Assembly: GCF_002975175.1 (NCBI RefSeq)
Contig: NZ_PCNZ01000019.1
Span: forward strand, 1-64,000
Reading direction: 5' to 3'
Source of the DNA: Bacillus sp. MYb209
GTDB taxonomy: Bacteria > Bacillota > Bacilli > Bacillales > Bacillaceae_G
Length of the DNA: 64,000 nucleotides
The position numbers and the translations under genes are program-made. The number at the start of each line of letters is the position of its first letter. Position 1 is the stretch's first letter. Below the pieces are notes generated by a model, which saw nothing but the letters and a program-made list of their open reading frames with translations, made no database searches and had not been told where the DNA came from. Positions 56,200 to 64,000 of the stretch are shown here, in pieces.

Positions 56200-56856
56200 T
56201 CATTTCCTTTTCTTAGATTCCAATCTTTGTTCCTCTACTATTTCTGTTAATCCAATTGCTGAAATCACAGTACCTATTGCCTGTATCCAAATACCTATTA
56301 GCCCTATTATACGTTGATCTTCTTTATCTATATTACTATCTTCATTTCCCTCTTCTTCTTTTGATATATTGTGAATACCTTCATATGCTTGTAATCCTGC
56401 ACCTAAACTTTGCATTGAATTCCCTAATACAATAATCCACTGTATTCCATTTTTCTCATTCAATGCTACTTCTACTCCTAAAAAAGCTCCAATTGATTGC
56501 AAACTATTTCCAGTAATTATAAGGAAATCGTTTTCTTTCATTTGTTCATTTAGATTAAAATACGTTCCTATTACATTAGAAATATTACCTAAAGCTAGTA
56601 ACTCAATCCCCGTCTTTGCTAGCGCTTTATTTTTATTATCTATAGCTACCTCTTGCTTCTCACATTCATCTTTCGCATCAATAGTTGCTATAATTTGTAA
56701 TATATATCCGAGGGCTTGTAATGAACTCCCTACAATAACAAGATCCGACTCAATCTTTTCTTCTCCTGCAAACCCTCTAGTTATTCCAATAGCTGCTATA
56801 AGATTTCCTCCTACTTGAAACCATGCCCCTGTCAATTCTAAATCGCGTAGGTTCAT
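56200..56856 (-). CDS. DUF6944-like repetitive protein
   Basis: 218 residues built of six related hydrophobic units of about 30-35 residues, each with the pattern G.xLQxLGxxxxxxG: GAWFQVGGNLIAAIG, GSSLQALGYILQII, GIELLALGNISNVIG, GNSLQSIGAFLGV, GNSMQSLGAGLQA and GIWIQAIGTVISAIG. Charged linkers separate them. The pattern fits the Bacillus family named DUF6944 repetitive protein. Membrane insertion or a helical solenoid is possible. Its role is unknown. Confidence 0.65.
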   Translation of the reverse strand: MNLRDLELTGAWFQVGGNLIAAIGITRGFAGEEKIESDLVIVGSSLQALGYILQIIATIDAKDECEKQEVAIDNKNKALAKTGIELLALGNISNVIGTYFNLNEQMKENDFLIITGNSLQSIGAFLGVEVALNEKNGIQWIIVLGNSMQSLGAGLQAYEGIHNISKEEEGNEDSNIDKEDQRIIGLIGIWIQAIGTVISAIGLTEIVEEQRLESKKRK

Positions 56857-56973
56857 TTCCTATCACCTATATTAAAATTTTCTAGTACATTCGAAATAAA
56901 CAAATATCACCTTTAATTCATTATTTTATTTTTCATATGTAATTTTGTGCATCACTTTATGTACTAATAATAC

Positions 56974-57002
56974 AAAAGAGCACCTTTCAGGTGCTCTTTT
57001 TG
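56974..57002 (-). terminator. Terminator of the SDR gene
   Basis: AAAGAGCACC / GGTGCTCTTT stem with a 5-nt loop and T tails on both strands, about 110 bp past the SDR stop codon. Confidence 0.75.
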
Positions 57003-57109
57003 ACAAGGAGTTTCTCGATGAATGTATAATTTGCAAATGTTTCCTACACACTTAAATATATGCTTGTCCTTCAAAACTGTGAATATAACATTTAATACCT
57101 ATCTGAACA

Positions 57110-57823
57110 TTAAATGTATACCGGACATGTCAATGAATCTCCGTTTTTATCTATTGATATATTTAATATATAATGAATTGCTTTATGTGACCACATTTCA
57201 GGTGTAGGAGATTCTTTTACATATTGAGGTGCACATAAGTGAAGCATTGGAGTGCTAATACTTCCACCTGGATCTAAAGCAACTACTGCCATGCCACTTG
57301 GCAGTTCCATTGCCATTGACTGCGTGATACCTTCAATAGCAAACTTCGAAGCACAATATGGCGCAAGTTCAGCCTCGCCTTCTCTTCCCCAACTAGAGCT
57401 CATATTAATAATAATTCCTTCTTTCCTAGCTATCATCGCCGGGACGAACGCCCTAATGACATTTACTACCCCGTTCACATTTACACTCATTACACTTTCA
57501 AATTCTTGAGCGGTAACTTTCCATAGCGGTGCATTTTGATTAACAATCGATGCATTATTTATTAACATATCGGGAGCCCTATACCTATTAATAATACGAC
57601 TTGCCCATTTACTAACTTGGTGATGATTTGAAACATCAATTATTTGAAAATCATGTGAAGCACCGTAATATTTATTAAGCTCTTCAATTTTATTTTTTGA
57701 GCGTCCACACCCTGCTATGTTCCATCCCAATTCATGAAACCTATCAACCATTGTACGTCCTAACCCTTGCGTTACTCCAGTAATAATTACAAGTTTCCCA
57801 ATGTCGTTTCGCTCCAACTTCAT
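57110..57823 (-). CDS. SDR-family oxidoreductase
   Basis: About 237 residues, a classical short-chain dehydrogenase/reductase. The cofactor motif TGVTQGLGRTMVDRF is near the N-terminus, NNAS follows, the catalytic Ser is in MSSSWGREGEA, and YCASKFAIEG holds Tyr and Lys. The substrate is unknown. The start is uncertain: ATG 57823 has AGGAGG only 2 nt away, TTG 57817 is better spaced, and a longer frame reaches 57865. Confidence 0.85.
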   Translation of the reverse strand: MKLERNDIGKLVIITGVTQGLGRTMVDRFHELGWNIAGCGRSKNKIEELNKYYGASHDFQIIDVSNHHQVSKWASRIINRYRAPDMLINNASIVNQNAPLWKVTAQEFESVMSVNVNGVVNVIRAFVPAMIARKEGIIINMSSSWGREGEAELAPYCASKFAIEGITQSMAMELPSGMAVVALDPGGSISTPMLHLCAPQYVKESPTPEMWSHKAIHYILNISIDKNGDSLTCPVYI

Positions 57824-57924
57824 CTCCTCCTTTCCATTAATATTACTCTTTTTATTCTTATTCAACTTCTCACTTAAGTATCAATTCATTTCATACTTTA
57901 GAAGTATTTTTGATATTACATATT

Positions 57925-57967
57925 ACAAACAAAAAGAGTAACTATCATAGTTACTCTTTTTGTTTGT
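57925..57967. terminator. Terminator-like palindrome upstream of the SDR gene
   Basis: ACAAACAAAAAGAGTAACTA and its complement form a near-perfect long hairpin. On minus it could end the 58143 gene unit; on plus no gene ends here. Confidence 0.65.
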
Positions 57968-58142
57968 ATCGTTATTATTTTTAAATTGTATCTTCTCTTC
58001 CCTACATTTCTCACATCGATAAATATAGATTACACCTTAATGAAAGTATATTTATGTTTATGGTTCGATTTATCCAAATACTTTTCAATCCACTTTTGCA
58101 ACTTAACAGAGCCCACCTCTATCAAAGAATTTCCACCTAGTC

Positions 58143-58481
58143 TTATAGTATACTTTTATTTAGAATCTCAATCTCATTTTGCAACTTTTTAAATTGCTCA
58201 AAATGCATCGTTATAGATTGAATACTATTCCTTTCAACATTTTGCTTTACTAATAAAACGCCTGTATCGTGAAAAATCGCTTCAAGTTCTTTCCTTATAG
58301 ATACTTTCGTAATATATGCTGTTTTAATTGCCGATAAAATTGCTATTTCATTAAACTTTAATTTTATTTCATTAGGACAAAATGCTTTTTCGATCAATGT
58401 AACATCATTACTATAAATAAAAGCAACAAGTTTACTTGATTCTGCATCTGTTAAATCCACTGTTTTTATAACATTATCCAT
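58143..58481 (-). CDS. Hypothetical helical protein
   Basis: About 112 residues, all predicted alpha-helix, with the end FEQFKKLQNEIEILNKSIL likely coiled coil. ATG 58481, with GAGG 9 nt upstream, is preferred over ATG 58496. I recognise no family. The neighbouring GerPF-like gene is divergent. Confidence 0.5.
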   Translation of the reverse strand: MDNVIKTVDLTDAESSKLVAFIYSNDVTLIEKAFCPNEIKLKFNEIAILSAIKTAYITKVSIRKELEAIFHDTGVLLVKQNVERNSIQSITMHFEQFKKLQNEIEILNKSIL

Positions 58482-58631
58482 TACATTTTGCCTCATTTAA
58501 TTCCGTATATATTAATTATTCAAATTTGTTCTTTTTAAAATTCAACTCTTCGTTAATTTTAACATACTTTTTGCTCGATTGATTAAACAAAGCTTCAAAC
58601 ATTTTTCTATTCCGGAATATTTGTCAAATGA

Positions 58632-58659
58632 ACCAATTAGACTGTACCTTCATATAGTA
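58632..58659 (+). promoter_or_regulatory. Sigma-K-type sporulation promoter
   Basis: CATATAGTA (58651-58659) matches the sigma-K -10 pattern CATANNNTA exactly, and AACC at 58631-58634 supplies the -35 AC at about 17 bp. It precedes the GerPF-like gene by 35 bp. Confidence 0.65.
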
Positions 58660-58693
58660 ATGCAAACAATTACTTATAAAGCAGGTGAAAATT

Positions 58694-58909
58694 ATGCCCT
58701 CAGTTGTTGGGAATTTAGTTGTACAAAATAGTAACGGATCTTTTAACTTAGGTGATTTCTACAACGTTTCTCCAAAAGAGAATACGAAAGCTTATAACGG
58801 CTCTGGCGCATCTAACGTTGGTTTCGTAGTGAACACTTTTAGTGGGGTTAGCGCGACTAATACATTTGATTCTGATCTAGCAGATCAAAACCAAGTTGGT
58901 ACGGCCTAA
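58694..58909 (+). CDS. GerPA/GerPF-family spore germination protein
   Basis: 71 residues starting MPSVVGNLVVQNSNGSFNLG, the family hallmark of small Gly/Ser/Asn-rich GerP coat proteins, followed by DFYNVSPKENTKAY. GerP proteins help germinants cross the spore coat. The six-gene gerP operon is absent, so this is a stand-alone paralogue. ATG 58694 follows GCAGGTG. The sigma-K-type promoter upstream fits mother-cell expression late in sporulation. Confidence 0.85.
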   Translation: MPSVVGNLVVQNSNGSFNLGDFYNVSPKENTKAYNGSGASNVGFVVNTFSGVSATNTFDSDLADQNQVGTA

Positions 58910-59028
58910 CCAGATCTGTAATCCTTTTTGTATAACATTTTAAAATTTGTCTATACTATACTCAGGCTGATACACAGCTATCGTCGATTTTTTGAGTGCC
59001 AATCTTTTTCTCCCTTTCCCTGGGACTA

Positions 59029-59056
59029 AGCAGCTAGCTTGCATCTAGCTGCTTTT
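59029..59056 (+). terminator. Terminator of the GerPF-like gene
   Basis: AGCAGCTAG / CTAGCTGCT stem with a 7-nt loop followed by TTTTTC. It lies 120 bp past the stop codon. Confidence 0.7.
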
Positions 59057-59094
59057 TCATTTAGTTCTTCACCTCTTCAAAAAAATTAGGCTTT

Positions 59095-59161
59095 TACAGG
59101 TAGCCTGACTCACAGCCGAATTTTGAGGTGTAAATCTAATTGCCCGCAAATAGCTGGATAA
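59095..59161 (+). repeat. Diverged partial relative of the bcr1-like repeat
   Basis: CCGAATTTTGAGGTG and the following sequence to GGATAAAT align by eye with CTGAATTTTGAGGTG to GGGTAAAT at 50477-50523 in the other element, with matching blocks TCT, TGC.CG and TAAAT. It seems to be a decayed partial copy. It lies between the GerPF terminator and the yolD-like gene. Confidence 0.5.
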
Positions 59162-59195
59162 ATTAAAGAAGCTAAACTTCAAAATTCAGCTTCTT

Positions 59196-59531
59196 TTAAG
59201 TTACATCAATTATGTCCCTTGTAGAAAATATATATGTTTTATAAAATGCATCTGTACATTTTACAATTTGTTGAATTGGATTTATATGAACCACTGTCAT
59301 ATAACTCGTAAGTATGTATCCTTCTTCAAAATATGTCACTAACATCTCTTCTTCAGACAATAATGAAGTTAATAATTTGTCTGAAATACTTTCTTTCGCT
59401 TCATTCGTTATTAGTGGTCTTTGGACTTTTAATTTCTCTCCAATAATTTTTCTCATACTTAATAATTGTTCCGACATTACTGTAAACGGAACCCACTCTC
59501 TTCCTTTTTCCTGTATCTTTACATAATTCAT
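59196..59531 (-). CDS. YolD-like family protein
   Basis: 111 residues with the YolD pattern: GREWVPFTVMSEQLLSMRKI near 10-30, VQRPLITNEAKESISDKLL, and the ending EEGYILTSYMTVVHINPIQQ then TYIFSTRDIIDV. YolD-like genes often pair with a UvrX/YqjW-type Y-family DNA polymerase and belong to the SOS response. Here no polymerase gene is adjacent. AGGAG precedes ATG 59531, and two LexA-like boxes flank the putative -10 element. Confidence 0.88.
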   Translation of the reverse strand: MNYVKIQEKGREWVPFTVMSEQLLSMRKIIGEKLKVQRPLITNEAKESISDKLLTSLLSEEEMLVTYFEEGYILTSYMTVVHINPIQQIVKCTDAFYKTYIFSTRDIIDVT

Positions 59532-59679
59532 TTTCTTTACTCCTCAATTTTCTACATCTATCTATTCATAAAAACAGAAACTTTACTTCTAAATACACTT
59601 TATCCATCTCTTATTTATATGTAGCGTAGCTTTCTAATTCAAAACTATTTATGCATTTGTAGAAATCTCCACCCTAAAA

Positions 59680-59715
59680 GAACATTTGTTCTAATTATAC
59701 ACAAACGAACGTTCT
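59680..59715 (-). promoter_or_regulatory. Two LexA-like boxes around a -10 element
   Basis: On the minus strand, AGAACGTTCGTTTG (59702-59715), then TATAAT (59695-59700), then AGAACAAATGTTCT (59680-59693). Each box has GAAC-N4-GTTY and matches 12 of 14 positions of the Bacillus SOS consensus as scored by eye. They lie about 150 bp upstream of the yolD-like gene. Confidence 0.65.
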
Positions 59716-59852
59716 TTCGAAAGTGCAACATGTAAATTTTTCAAACAAAATGCAACTTTAATCTATGAAATTTATTCATACTCATTGATTACTTCCTTTT
59801 ATTAATCAAATTTCTTTGCACTTCCTATCACATCATAGAATACGTGCAGCAA

Positions 59853-59892
59853 CAATAAAAGCGACTCCACCTAATGTGAAGTCGCTTTTATT
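59853..59892. terminator. Orphan terminator-like hairpin
   Basis: AATAAAAGCGACT / AGTCGCTTTTATT arms with a 14-nt loop. No gene clearly ends here on either strand. The span 59532-60302 otherwise contains only a short coding-like remnant near 59998-60123. Confidence 0.5.
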
Positions 59893-59990
59893 GAACTAAT
59901 TATATTTCTAATTTTACTTTTCTATCCTAACTAACGTTCTTTCTGGAATACAAATTTCAGCTACATCTCATTAACCATCCTTCAACAAAA

Positions 59991-60123
59991 GCATATACTT
60001 TTATTATGAACGAACTCACAAAGCTTTAGAAACTTATGATGTAAAACAATTCATTCCTCATAAGTTTCATACATATCGACAATTACTACCATTCTTTAAA
60101 TTATGTCCTCTATTCAATTTCTA
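59991..60123 (+). pseudogene. Coding-like remnant of unknown family
   Basis: One frame reads KSIYFYYERTHKALETYDVK then QFIPHKFHTYRQLLPFFKLC and PLFNF before a stop. It has no start codon or ribosome site. Composition looks like the C-terminal end of a protein, so it may be a gene fragment. The family could not be named. Confidence 0.3.
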
Positions 60124-60302
60124 AGAAAATATATTTAGTTTATATTTAACAAAATTAATTAACTAAAACATTATCATTTCAATATTTTGCGAAGTAATTG
60201 CTTATTCCTTTTTATTTACACCAAAATTTTCTATTGTAATTCTTAATATTTAAATGTAATATTGTATTGTCTTACTATCTATTTATAACTCACACACTAA
60301 CG

Positions 60303-60336
60303 AGAAAAGGGAACTCTATATGAGTTCCCTTTTCTA
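60303..60336. terminator. Terminator-like hairpin downstream of prsA
   Basis: AGAAAAGGGAACTC / GAGTTCCCTTTTCT arms with a short loop. It is the second of two hairpins after prsA on the minus strand. Confidence 0.7.
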
Positions 60337-60344
60337 TTGAAAAT

Positions 60345-60385
60345 TAAAAAACAGAAATATAGCACTATGCTAAATCTCTGTTTTT
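60345..60385 (-). terminator. Terminator of prsA
   Basis: AAAACAGA.AT.TAGCA arms pair across a 3-nt loop and are followed on the minus strand by a run of T residues. It lies about 10 bp past the prsA stop codon. Confidence 0.75.
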
Positions 60386-60395
60386 CTTCTAAACC

Positions 60396-61247
60396 TTACT
60401 TCTCATCTAAGAATTTAAATGTATCTTTAAATTCATTATCTGTTACTTTAATATCCGCTTCTTTCAATAGATCATTGATTACTTGTTGTTTCCATTTACC
60501 TGTCGTATCTTGTAGTCTTTGTTGTTCTAAATCTTTTCGAATCGTATCTTTCACTTCATCAAATGGTTTCAATTCTTTTTTACCCGTCACTTTTATTATA
60601 TGATAACCATATGATGTTTTTATTGGCTCACTTACTTGTCCTGCATCTAATTTATATGCAGCTTCCTCAAATTCTTTCACAGTTTGACCAGGGGCAAAAC
60701 CAGCTATTTCTCCGCCCTGTTCCTTTGAACCACTATCTTCCGAATATTGTTTCGCTAAAGCAGTAAAATCTTCACCATTATTTATTTTCTCTTTTACTTC
60801 TTTCGCAGTTTTTTCATCTTTCACTAAAATGTGACTTACCTTCATTTCTGGTTTATGGTTATCTTTCACATCTTTATCTGTGACAGTCGCTCTAATCGCT
60901 TTCCCAAGTGCAATTTCTGGCTTCATTCTCTCTTTTAATTCATCTTCATTTTTTAATCCTACTTGCTCTAAAGCCACTTTAAACTTGTCACCCATTTGTT
61001 CCTTCGCTGCTTCTACTTGTTTTTTAGCTTCTTCATCTGAAACTTCATATTTATCTAGCAATGCCTTATTTAACATCATTTGAGATAAAGTACTTTTTCC
61101 ATATGTTTGCCTTAATTCTTTACTTAACTCTTTCTCTGTCACGTTTCCTACTTTTGATGTTGCAACATTTTCTGAGGAACCACACGCAGACAATGTTAGT
61201 GCCACACATGTAATAATAGTTCCCATAAATAGCTTTTTCTTTTTCAA
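60396..61247 (-). CDS. prsA: PrsA-family foldase lipoprotein
   Basis: 283-residue peptidyl-prolyl isomerase lipoprotein that folds exported proteins outside the membrane. The signal peptide ends in the lipobox LSAC with Cys22. An N-terminal SurA-like helical region (about 35-130) precedes one parvulin domain (about 135-228): VSHILVKDEKTAKEVKEKIN, FTALAKQYSEDSGSKEQGGE and SYGYHIIKV. B. cereus-group species have several PrsA paralogues, and which one this is cannot be told here. It is monocistronic. Confidence 0.92.
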   Translation of the reverse strand: MKKKKLFMGTIITCVALTLSACGSSENVATSKVGNVTEKELSKELRQTYGKSTLSQMMLNKALLDKYEVSDEEAKKQVEAAKEQMGDKFKVALEQVGLKNEDELKERMKPEIALGKAIRATVTDKDVKDNHKPEMKVSHILVKDEKTAKEVKEKINNGEDFTALAKQYSEDSGSKEQGGEIAGFAPGQTVKEFEEAAYKLDAGQVSEPIKTSYGYHIIKVTGKKELKPFDEVKDTIRKDLEQQRLQDTTGKWKQQVINDLLKEADIKVTDNEFKDTFKFLDEK

Positions 61248-61361
61248 TTCAAATACCTCACTTTGATAAATGTATATTAGGAACTATACAGCGCTATTGT
61301 GAAATTAATGTGTTTTCCGCAAGTATTTCTCTTCATGCCAGAGACAAGCTTTATTAAATAC

Positions 61362-61387
61362 AAAAGCCGGCATAAAGCCGACTTTTT
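61362..61387 (-). terminator. Terminator of the GH25 gene
   Basis: AGTCGGC / GCCGGCT stem with a 5-nt loop and a T tail on the minus strand, directly after the stop codon. Confidence 0.75.
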
Positions 61388-61391
61388 AACA

Positions 61392-62387
61392 TCATTTAAT
61401 CTGCACATGTTCTTCTTTGATCCATTTGTTCCCACCTATATCTATATATCCATCTTGACGATTCCAAATACGATAAGGGACCTTCCCATCGACCGCACCT
61501 GTATCATTCCCGTTTGGTCCATCGTACGTTCTAATTTCATATCCAGGTGTGTATTTTGAATATGTATAAAACCATTGTACATTAAAATGTTCTAACTTAG
61601 CCCACTGCTGTTCACCACCTAAACAAATCATATCTTTTTCGCCACCTCCCCAATAACCTTTAAAGATTAAATATGGGATTTTTTTCGTAAGTCTTCCTGT
61701 AAACTGTGGATTCGCAGGATTTTCATATAAATTAATGCCGTATCCATCATCATATTTTGAAACTGCAATACCAATTCCATTTGGTTGCTTACTATCTCCA
61801 ATACTAGATTGATTTGTTTGATTTGAACCTATAAACCAAGAAAGATTTTTATTCCCAATTAATTGATTTAAATCACATTTTCCAATACCAGGAACATTTC
61901 CTGAATCAGTATATTGCCAAATATCACAAGGATATGCTGGTTTATTCCCTCCATAACGAGGAATCCAAATAAAATCAGCATCAATATTGCGAGCTCCAAA
62001 TGATACATACGTGTGATGTCCTACATATAAACCAATTTTTTTTGCACCTAATCGGCGTAATTCATCAATAAATGCTTGAGTCCCACCTTGCATATCTACC
62101 ATTGTTTGAACTTCTACATCTGCCACCCAAAATTTGGCGCTTTTATCGCCACGATTCCAAAAATCTTGCGCTTCTTTTTTTGCATCTGAAATAGATATAA
62201 AACGGCAAAATGCATAATTCCCAAATGGAATACTACGTTTCTTCATTTCTTTCACATAACCTTGATACATAAAATCGACCGTATTCGAACCATCTTGAAC
62301 TCTAGCAATAACTAAATCTATCTGAGACGCTGCAATATCCCAATTAATATTTCCATTCCATTTCGAAATATCTACAATATAACCCAT
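61392..62387 (-). CDS. GH25 lysozyme with C-terminal SH3-type domains
   Basis: 331-residue muramidase. The GH25 domain (about 1-185) starts [20 protein letters not shown] with catalytic Asp, carries the DxE motif VADVEVQ near 91-95 and ends with [20 protein letters not shown]. The C-terminal part (about 205-331) has repeated wall-binding-like segments with [20 protein letters not shown] and [14 protein letters not shown]. There is no signal peptide. The layout resembles phage endolysins of the PlyL/PlyB group, but no holin or prophage genes are near. It cleaves the muramic acid-glucosamine bond. Confidence 0.9.
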   Translation of the reverse strand: MGYIVDISKWNGNINWDIAASQIDLVIARVQDGSNTVDFMYQGYVKEMKKRSIPFGNYAFCRFISISDAKKEAQDFWNRGDKSAKFWVADVEVQTMVDMQGGTQAFIDELRRLGAKKIGLYVGHHTYVSFGARNIDADFIWIPRYGGNKPAYPCDIWQYTDSGNVPGIGKCDLNQLIGNKNLSWFIGSNQTNQSSIGDSKQPNGIGIAVSKYDDGYGINLYENPANPQFTGRLTKKIPYLIFKGYWGGGEKDMICLGGEQQWAKLEHFNVQWFYTYSKYTPGYEIRTYDGPNGNDTGAVDGKVPYRIWNRQDGYIDIGGNKWIKEEHVQIK

Positions 62388-63051
62388 TACTAATCAACTC
62401 CTTTTTATTATCTTATTCAAAGCTTGTATTATTGCTAGACCCATATGCCTAATAGCAAGCTTCTATAAGACAAATAAATATATTTTCATCATTTTTTAAA
62501 ACTAAATAATTTCTTTTTATCCATAATAATCGAGTTCTTCTTTTTTGCATTTGTAAACGATAGACTTACGTTTATTTCATACTAAATATTGGGATAAAAC
62601 TATAAATAATGTGCATACTATATATAAGCAACTTTTGCTTATACTCATGAATGACCTCCAAGATTTTTCAATCTCCCTGTAAAAAGGCAGCAAAAAAAGC
62701 TGCCTTTTTACAATTTGTTATATAGAGACAAGTTAATTACTGCTTATTCCCTCGTACTAGTATTTTTTCAAGCTTATTTTTAACATGATATATATTTTTT
62801 CACAGCACTATTTTGATACGTATTAGAAAAGACTTTTCCGATTTAGGAAAATGACCTTTCCTTTTCACCGTTTAATAAAACAATTTAGAAACAGTATGCT
62901 AAATTTCCCCACCGTACTTTCAAATGATATGGTGAAATAAAACTCCGTATATATAATAATCAAATACAATAAAATTACATATTATATTAATATGTCTTCC
63001 TAATTAAAAAGAAATAAACATATAACCCCTATTATATAAGGAGTTGATTTA
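62388..63051. other. Intergenic with an orphan terminator
   Basis: Contains a strong hairpin AAAAAGGCAGC / GCTGCCTTTTT at 62681-62709 with no gene clearly ending at it. No other ORF or repeat is supported. The last part should hold the promoter of the gene at 63052. Confidence 0.5.
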
Positions 63052-63246
63052 ATGCAAAAAGTCCCTATTGTATTCAAAGTTCCCCCGAATTCAAAGCTAA
63101 CAGTTACATTCTACGGCCCTTGTAACGAAGTAATTACAAATGTATCTTTAATTAATCAACTACTCATCCCTACCTGCCAAACTGCATCTCAATATCCAGA
63201 CTTTAAGAAATATATAACTGAAGTCCGATCATTATCAAATTGTTAA
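63052..63246 (+). CDS. Small hypothetical protein
   Basis: 64 residues starting MQKVPIVFKVPPNSKLTVTF, then YGPCNEVITNVSL, with Cys also at TCQTA and at the C-terminus. AAGGAG lies 9 nt before ATG 63052, and a terminator follows. I recognise no family. The beta-rich start and three Cys recall small spore-associated proteins, but that is only an impression. Confidence 0.55.
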   Translation: MQKVPIVFKVPPNSKLTVTFYGPCNEVITNVSLINQLLIPTCQTASQYPDFKKYITEVRSLSNC

Positions 63247-63296
63247 ACGTATAATTTTATGATTTATCATTTCGAACAGTACGATAACGAAGTAAT

Positions 63297-63335
63297 AAAA
63301 AGAGCCGCATCTTTCAAAAGAAACGGCTCTTTTTT
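63297..63335 (+). terminator. Terminator of the small hypothetical gene
   Basis: AAAAGAGCCG / CGGCTCTTTT stem followed by further T residues. Confidence 0.75.
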
Positions 63336-63483
63336 CATTTCACAAAAACATGACTTCATTAAAAAACTAAAATAACTCATTAATTGATATTCTATTGATA
63401 TTTTGTTGATATTTTACACATATTAATGAAATGAGCATATATTATCGTATGGAGATTCTCCACTCATAAAACCTATCTTTTTT

Positions 63484-63515
63484 TGAGCATACTTTATTTG
63501 TATGCTCCTTTTTTA
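63484..63515. terminator. Bidirectional terminator before the MepB-like gene end
   Basis: GAGCATAC / GTATGCTC stem with a 7-nt loop and T runs on both strands. It lies about 90 bp past the mepB-like stop codon on minus. Confidence 0.7.
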
Positions 63516-63605
63516 TTCTTTACTTAACGGGTTATCCTGTTAGCATTTCCAAATATCCACCTAGACAAACATTGAATATTTCAAAAAAATTTTTCTTATT
63601 ATGCA

Positions 63606-64000
63606 CTATGAATATAAGTTTAATAATTTATCTGTAGCTACATTTTCAGTATCACTTAAATCGACAAAATAATGAAGTTGCCACAGTTGACTCTTCTTAG
63701 CTTGATTACTAACAGGCTTATCCCAAATAGGGTAAACCCTCATAGCCATTTTCCCTTTTTGGTTTTGAGTTTTTAATATTTTTTCTTTTAGAAGAATCTC
63801 TTTTGGAAAAATAAATTGTCCTAGTTTATTATCCGCTATACAAGTGATAACTAAAAGGTTAGGAGCCGAATCATAAGAAAATGCCTGATTGCTCATGGAG
63901 GCATTCTTCTCCCAAAAAGAAACAAATTGTCCAATCTTATTAGGCGTAATTTTTGATACCCTAAATCGTATGCTTCTATTATTTAGCTGAAATACCCATC
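63606..64000 (-). CDS. MepB-family protein, 5' end outside the window
   Basis: The frame stays open past ATG 63896 to the window edge and reads WVFQLNNRSIRFRVSKITPN then KIGQFVSFWEKN before MSNQAFSYDSAPNLLVITCI. This matches the MepB family, whose members have Gln-Leu-Asn-Gly...RVaKiTPtKvGQFV and FGQFIFPKEVL blocks; here the latter is LGQFIFPKEILLKEKIL. The true start lies beyond 64000. MepB was first named in the S. aureus mepRAB efflux operon; its activity is unknown. Confidence 0.85.
   Translation of the reverse strand, partial: WVFQLNNRSIRFRVSKITPNKIGQFVSFWEKNASMSNQAFSYDSAPNLLVITCIADNKLGQFIFPKEILLKEKILKTQNQKGKMAMRVYPIWDKPVSNQAKKSQLWQLHYFVDLSDTENVATDKLLNLYS

Noticed and set aside
57022-57207. 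Plus-strand 61-codon ORF after a good AAGGAG
   Set aside because: The ATG best placed for that site gives only MNV and a stop. The longer frame runs antisense into the SDR gene.

Overview
The window looks like chromosomal DNA from a low-GC endospore-forming Firmicute of the Bacillus cereus group (B. cereus/thuringiensis/anthracis). The reasons are the AT-rich composition, strong AGGAGG-type ribosome sites, U-tailed hairpin terminators, a Gram-positive tandem T-box leader, a complete bacillibactin locus, a GerPF-like spore gene behind a sigma-K-type promoter, a PagR-like ArsR regulator, and a repeat that resembles the B. cereus-specific bcr1 element. No rRNA, tRNA, CRISPR array or prophage was found. 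Species assignment is inference from gene content.

Layout. 0.2-5.3 kb: a membrane-anchored alpha/beta hydrolase, a BceAB-type ABC transporter with a BceR-type operator but no local two-component system, and a DUF2975/Xre pair. 5.6-8.9 kb: threonyl-tRNA synthetase behind two near-identical threonine T-boxes, then an RluF pseudouridine synthase. 9.3-12.8 kb: small accessory genes (VOC protein, DUF4937 protein, nucleotidyltransferase, a secreted or anchored unknown) and two decayed genes, a PhzF-family remnant and a small membrane protein with two single-base lesions. 12.9-14.7 kb: a tandem glycine riboswitch with its terminator in front of an AGCS Na+/amino acid symporter. 14.7-16 kb: a DUF3891 protein and an HU protein.

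16-31 kb is the siderophore locus, read on the minus strand: two Fur boxes and a sigma-A promoter, dhbA, dhbC, dhbE, dhbB, dhbF, mbtH, an MFS exporter candidate, an Sfp-type phosphopantetheinyl transferase and a chorismate-lyase-like gene. Together they make 2,3-dihydroxybenzoate from chorismate, load it on DhbB, extend it with Gly and Thr on DhbF (codes read directly from the sequence) and probably export the trimeric lactone.

31-39.6 kb: an OFA-type MFS transporter preceded by an overlapping 21-codon ORF and a cre-like palindrome, a DUF2187 protein, a PagR-like regulator, a small single-TM protein, sbcDC and two small genes. 40-49.8 kb is a catabolic block for valine and propionyl-CoA. A 3-hydroxyisobutyryl-CoA hydrolase and a LysE exporter lie on plus; prpC, prpD, prpB, an acyl-CoA dehydrogenase, mmsB and mmsA form a minus-strand run with a sigma-A promoter and a cre-like site. 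These genes carry the branched-chain intermediate to propionyl-CoA and on through the methylcitrate cycle to pyruvate and succinate.

50-64 kb: a HesB-like gene broken by a bcr1-like insertion, an MFS transporter, an unknown Pro/His/Tyr-rich protein, a class A penicillin-binding protein with a long repetitive tail, KTSC and YqaE/Pmp3 proteins, a six-repeat DUF6944-like protein, an SDR, a GerPF-like spore protein, a YolD-like protein with two LexA-like boxes, PrsA, a GH25 lysozyme with SH3-type domains, a small unknown, and a MepB-family gene that runs off the right edge.

No wholly new multigene system stood out. The most notable items are the bcr1-like insertion, the tandem T-box, the orphan SOS-type YolD gene, the mini-ORF coupled to the OFA transporter, the chorismate-lyase homologue attached to the bacillibactin locus, and the 72-bp higher-order repeat in the penicillin-binding protein gene.
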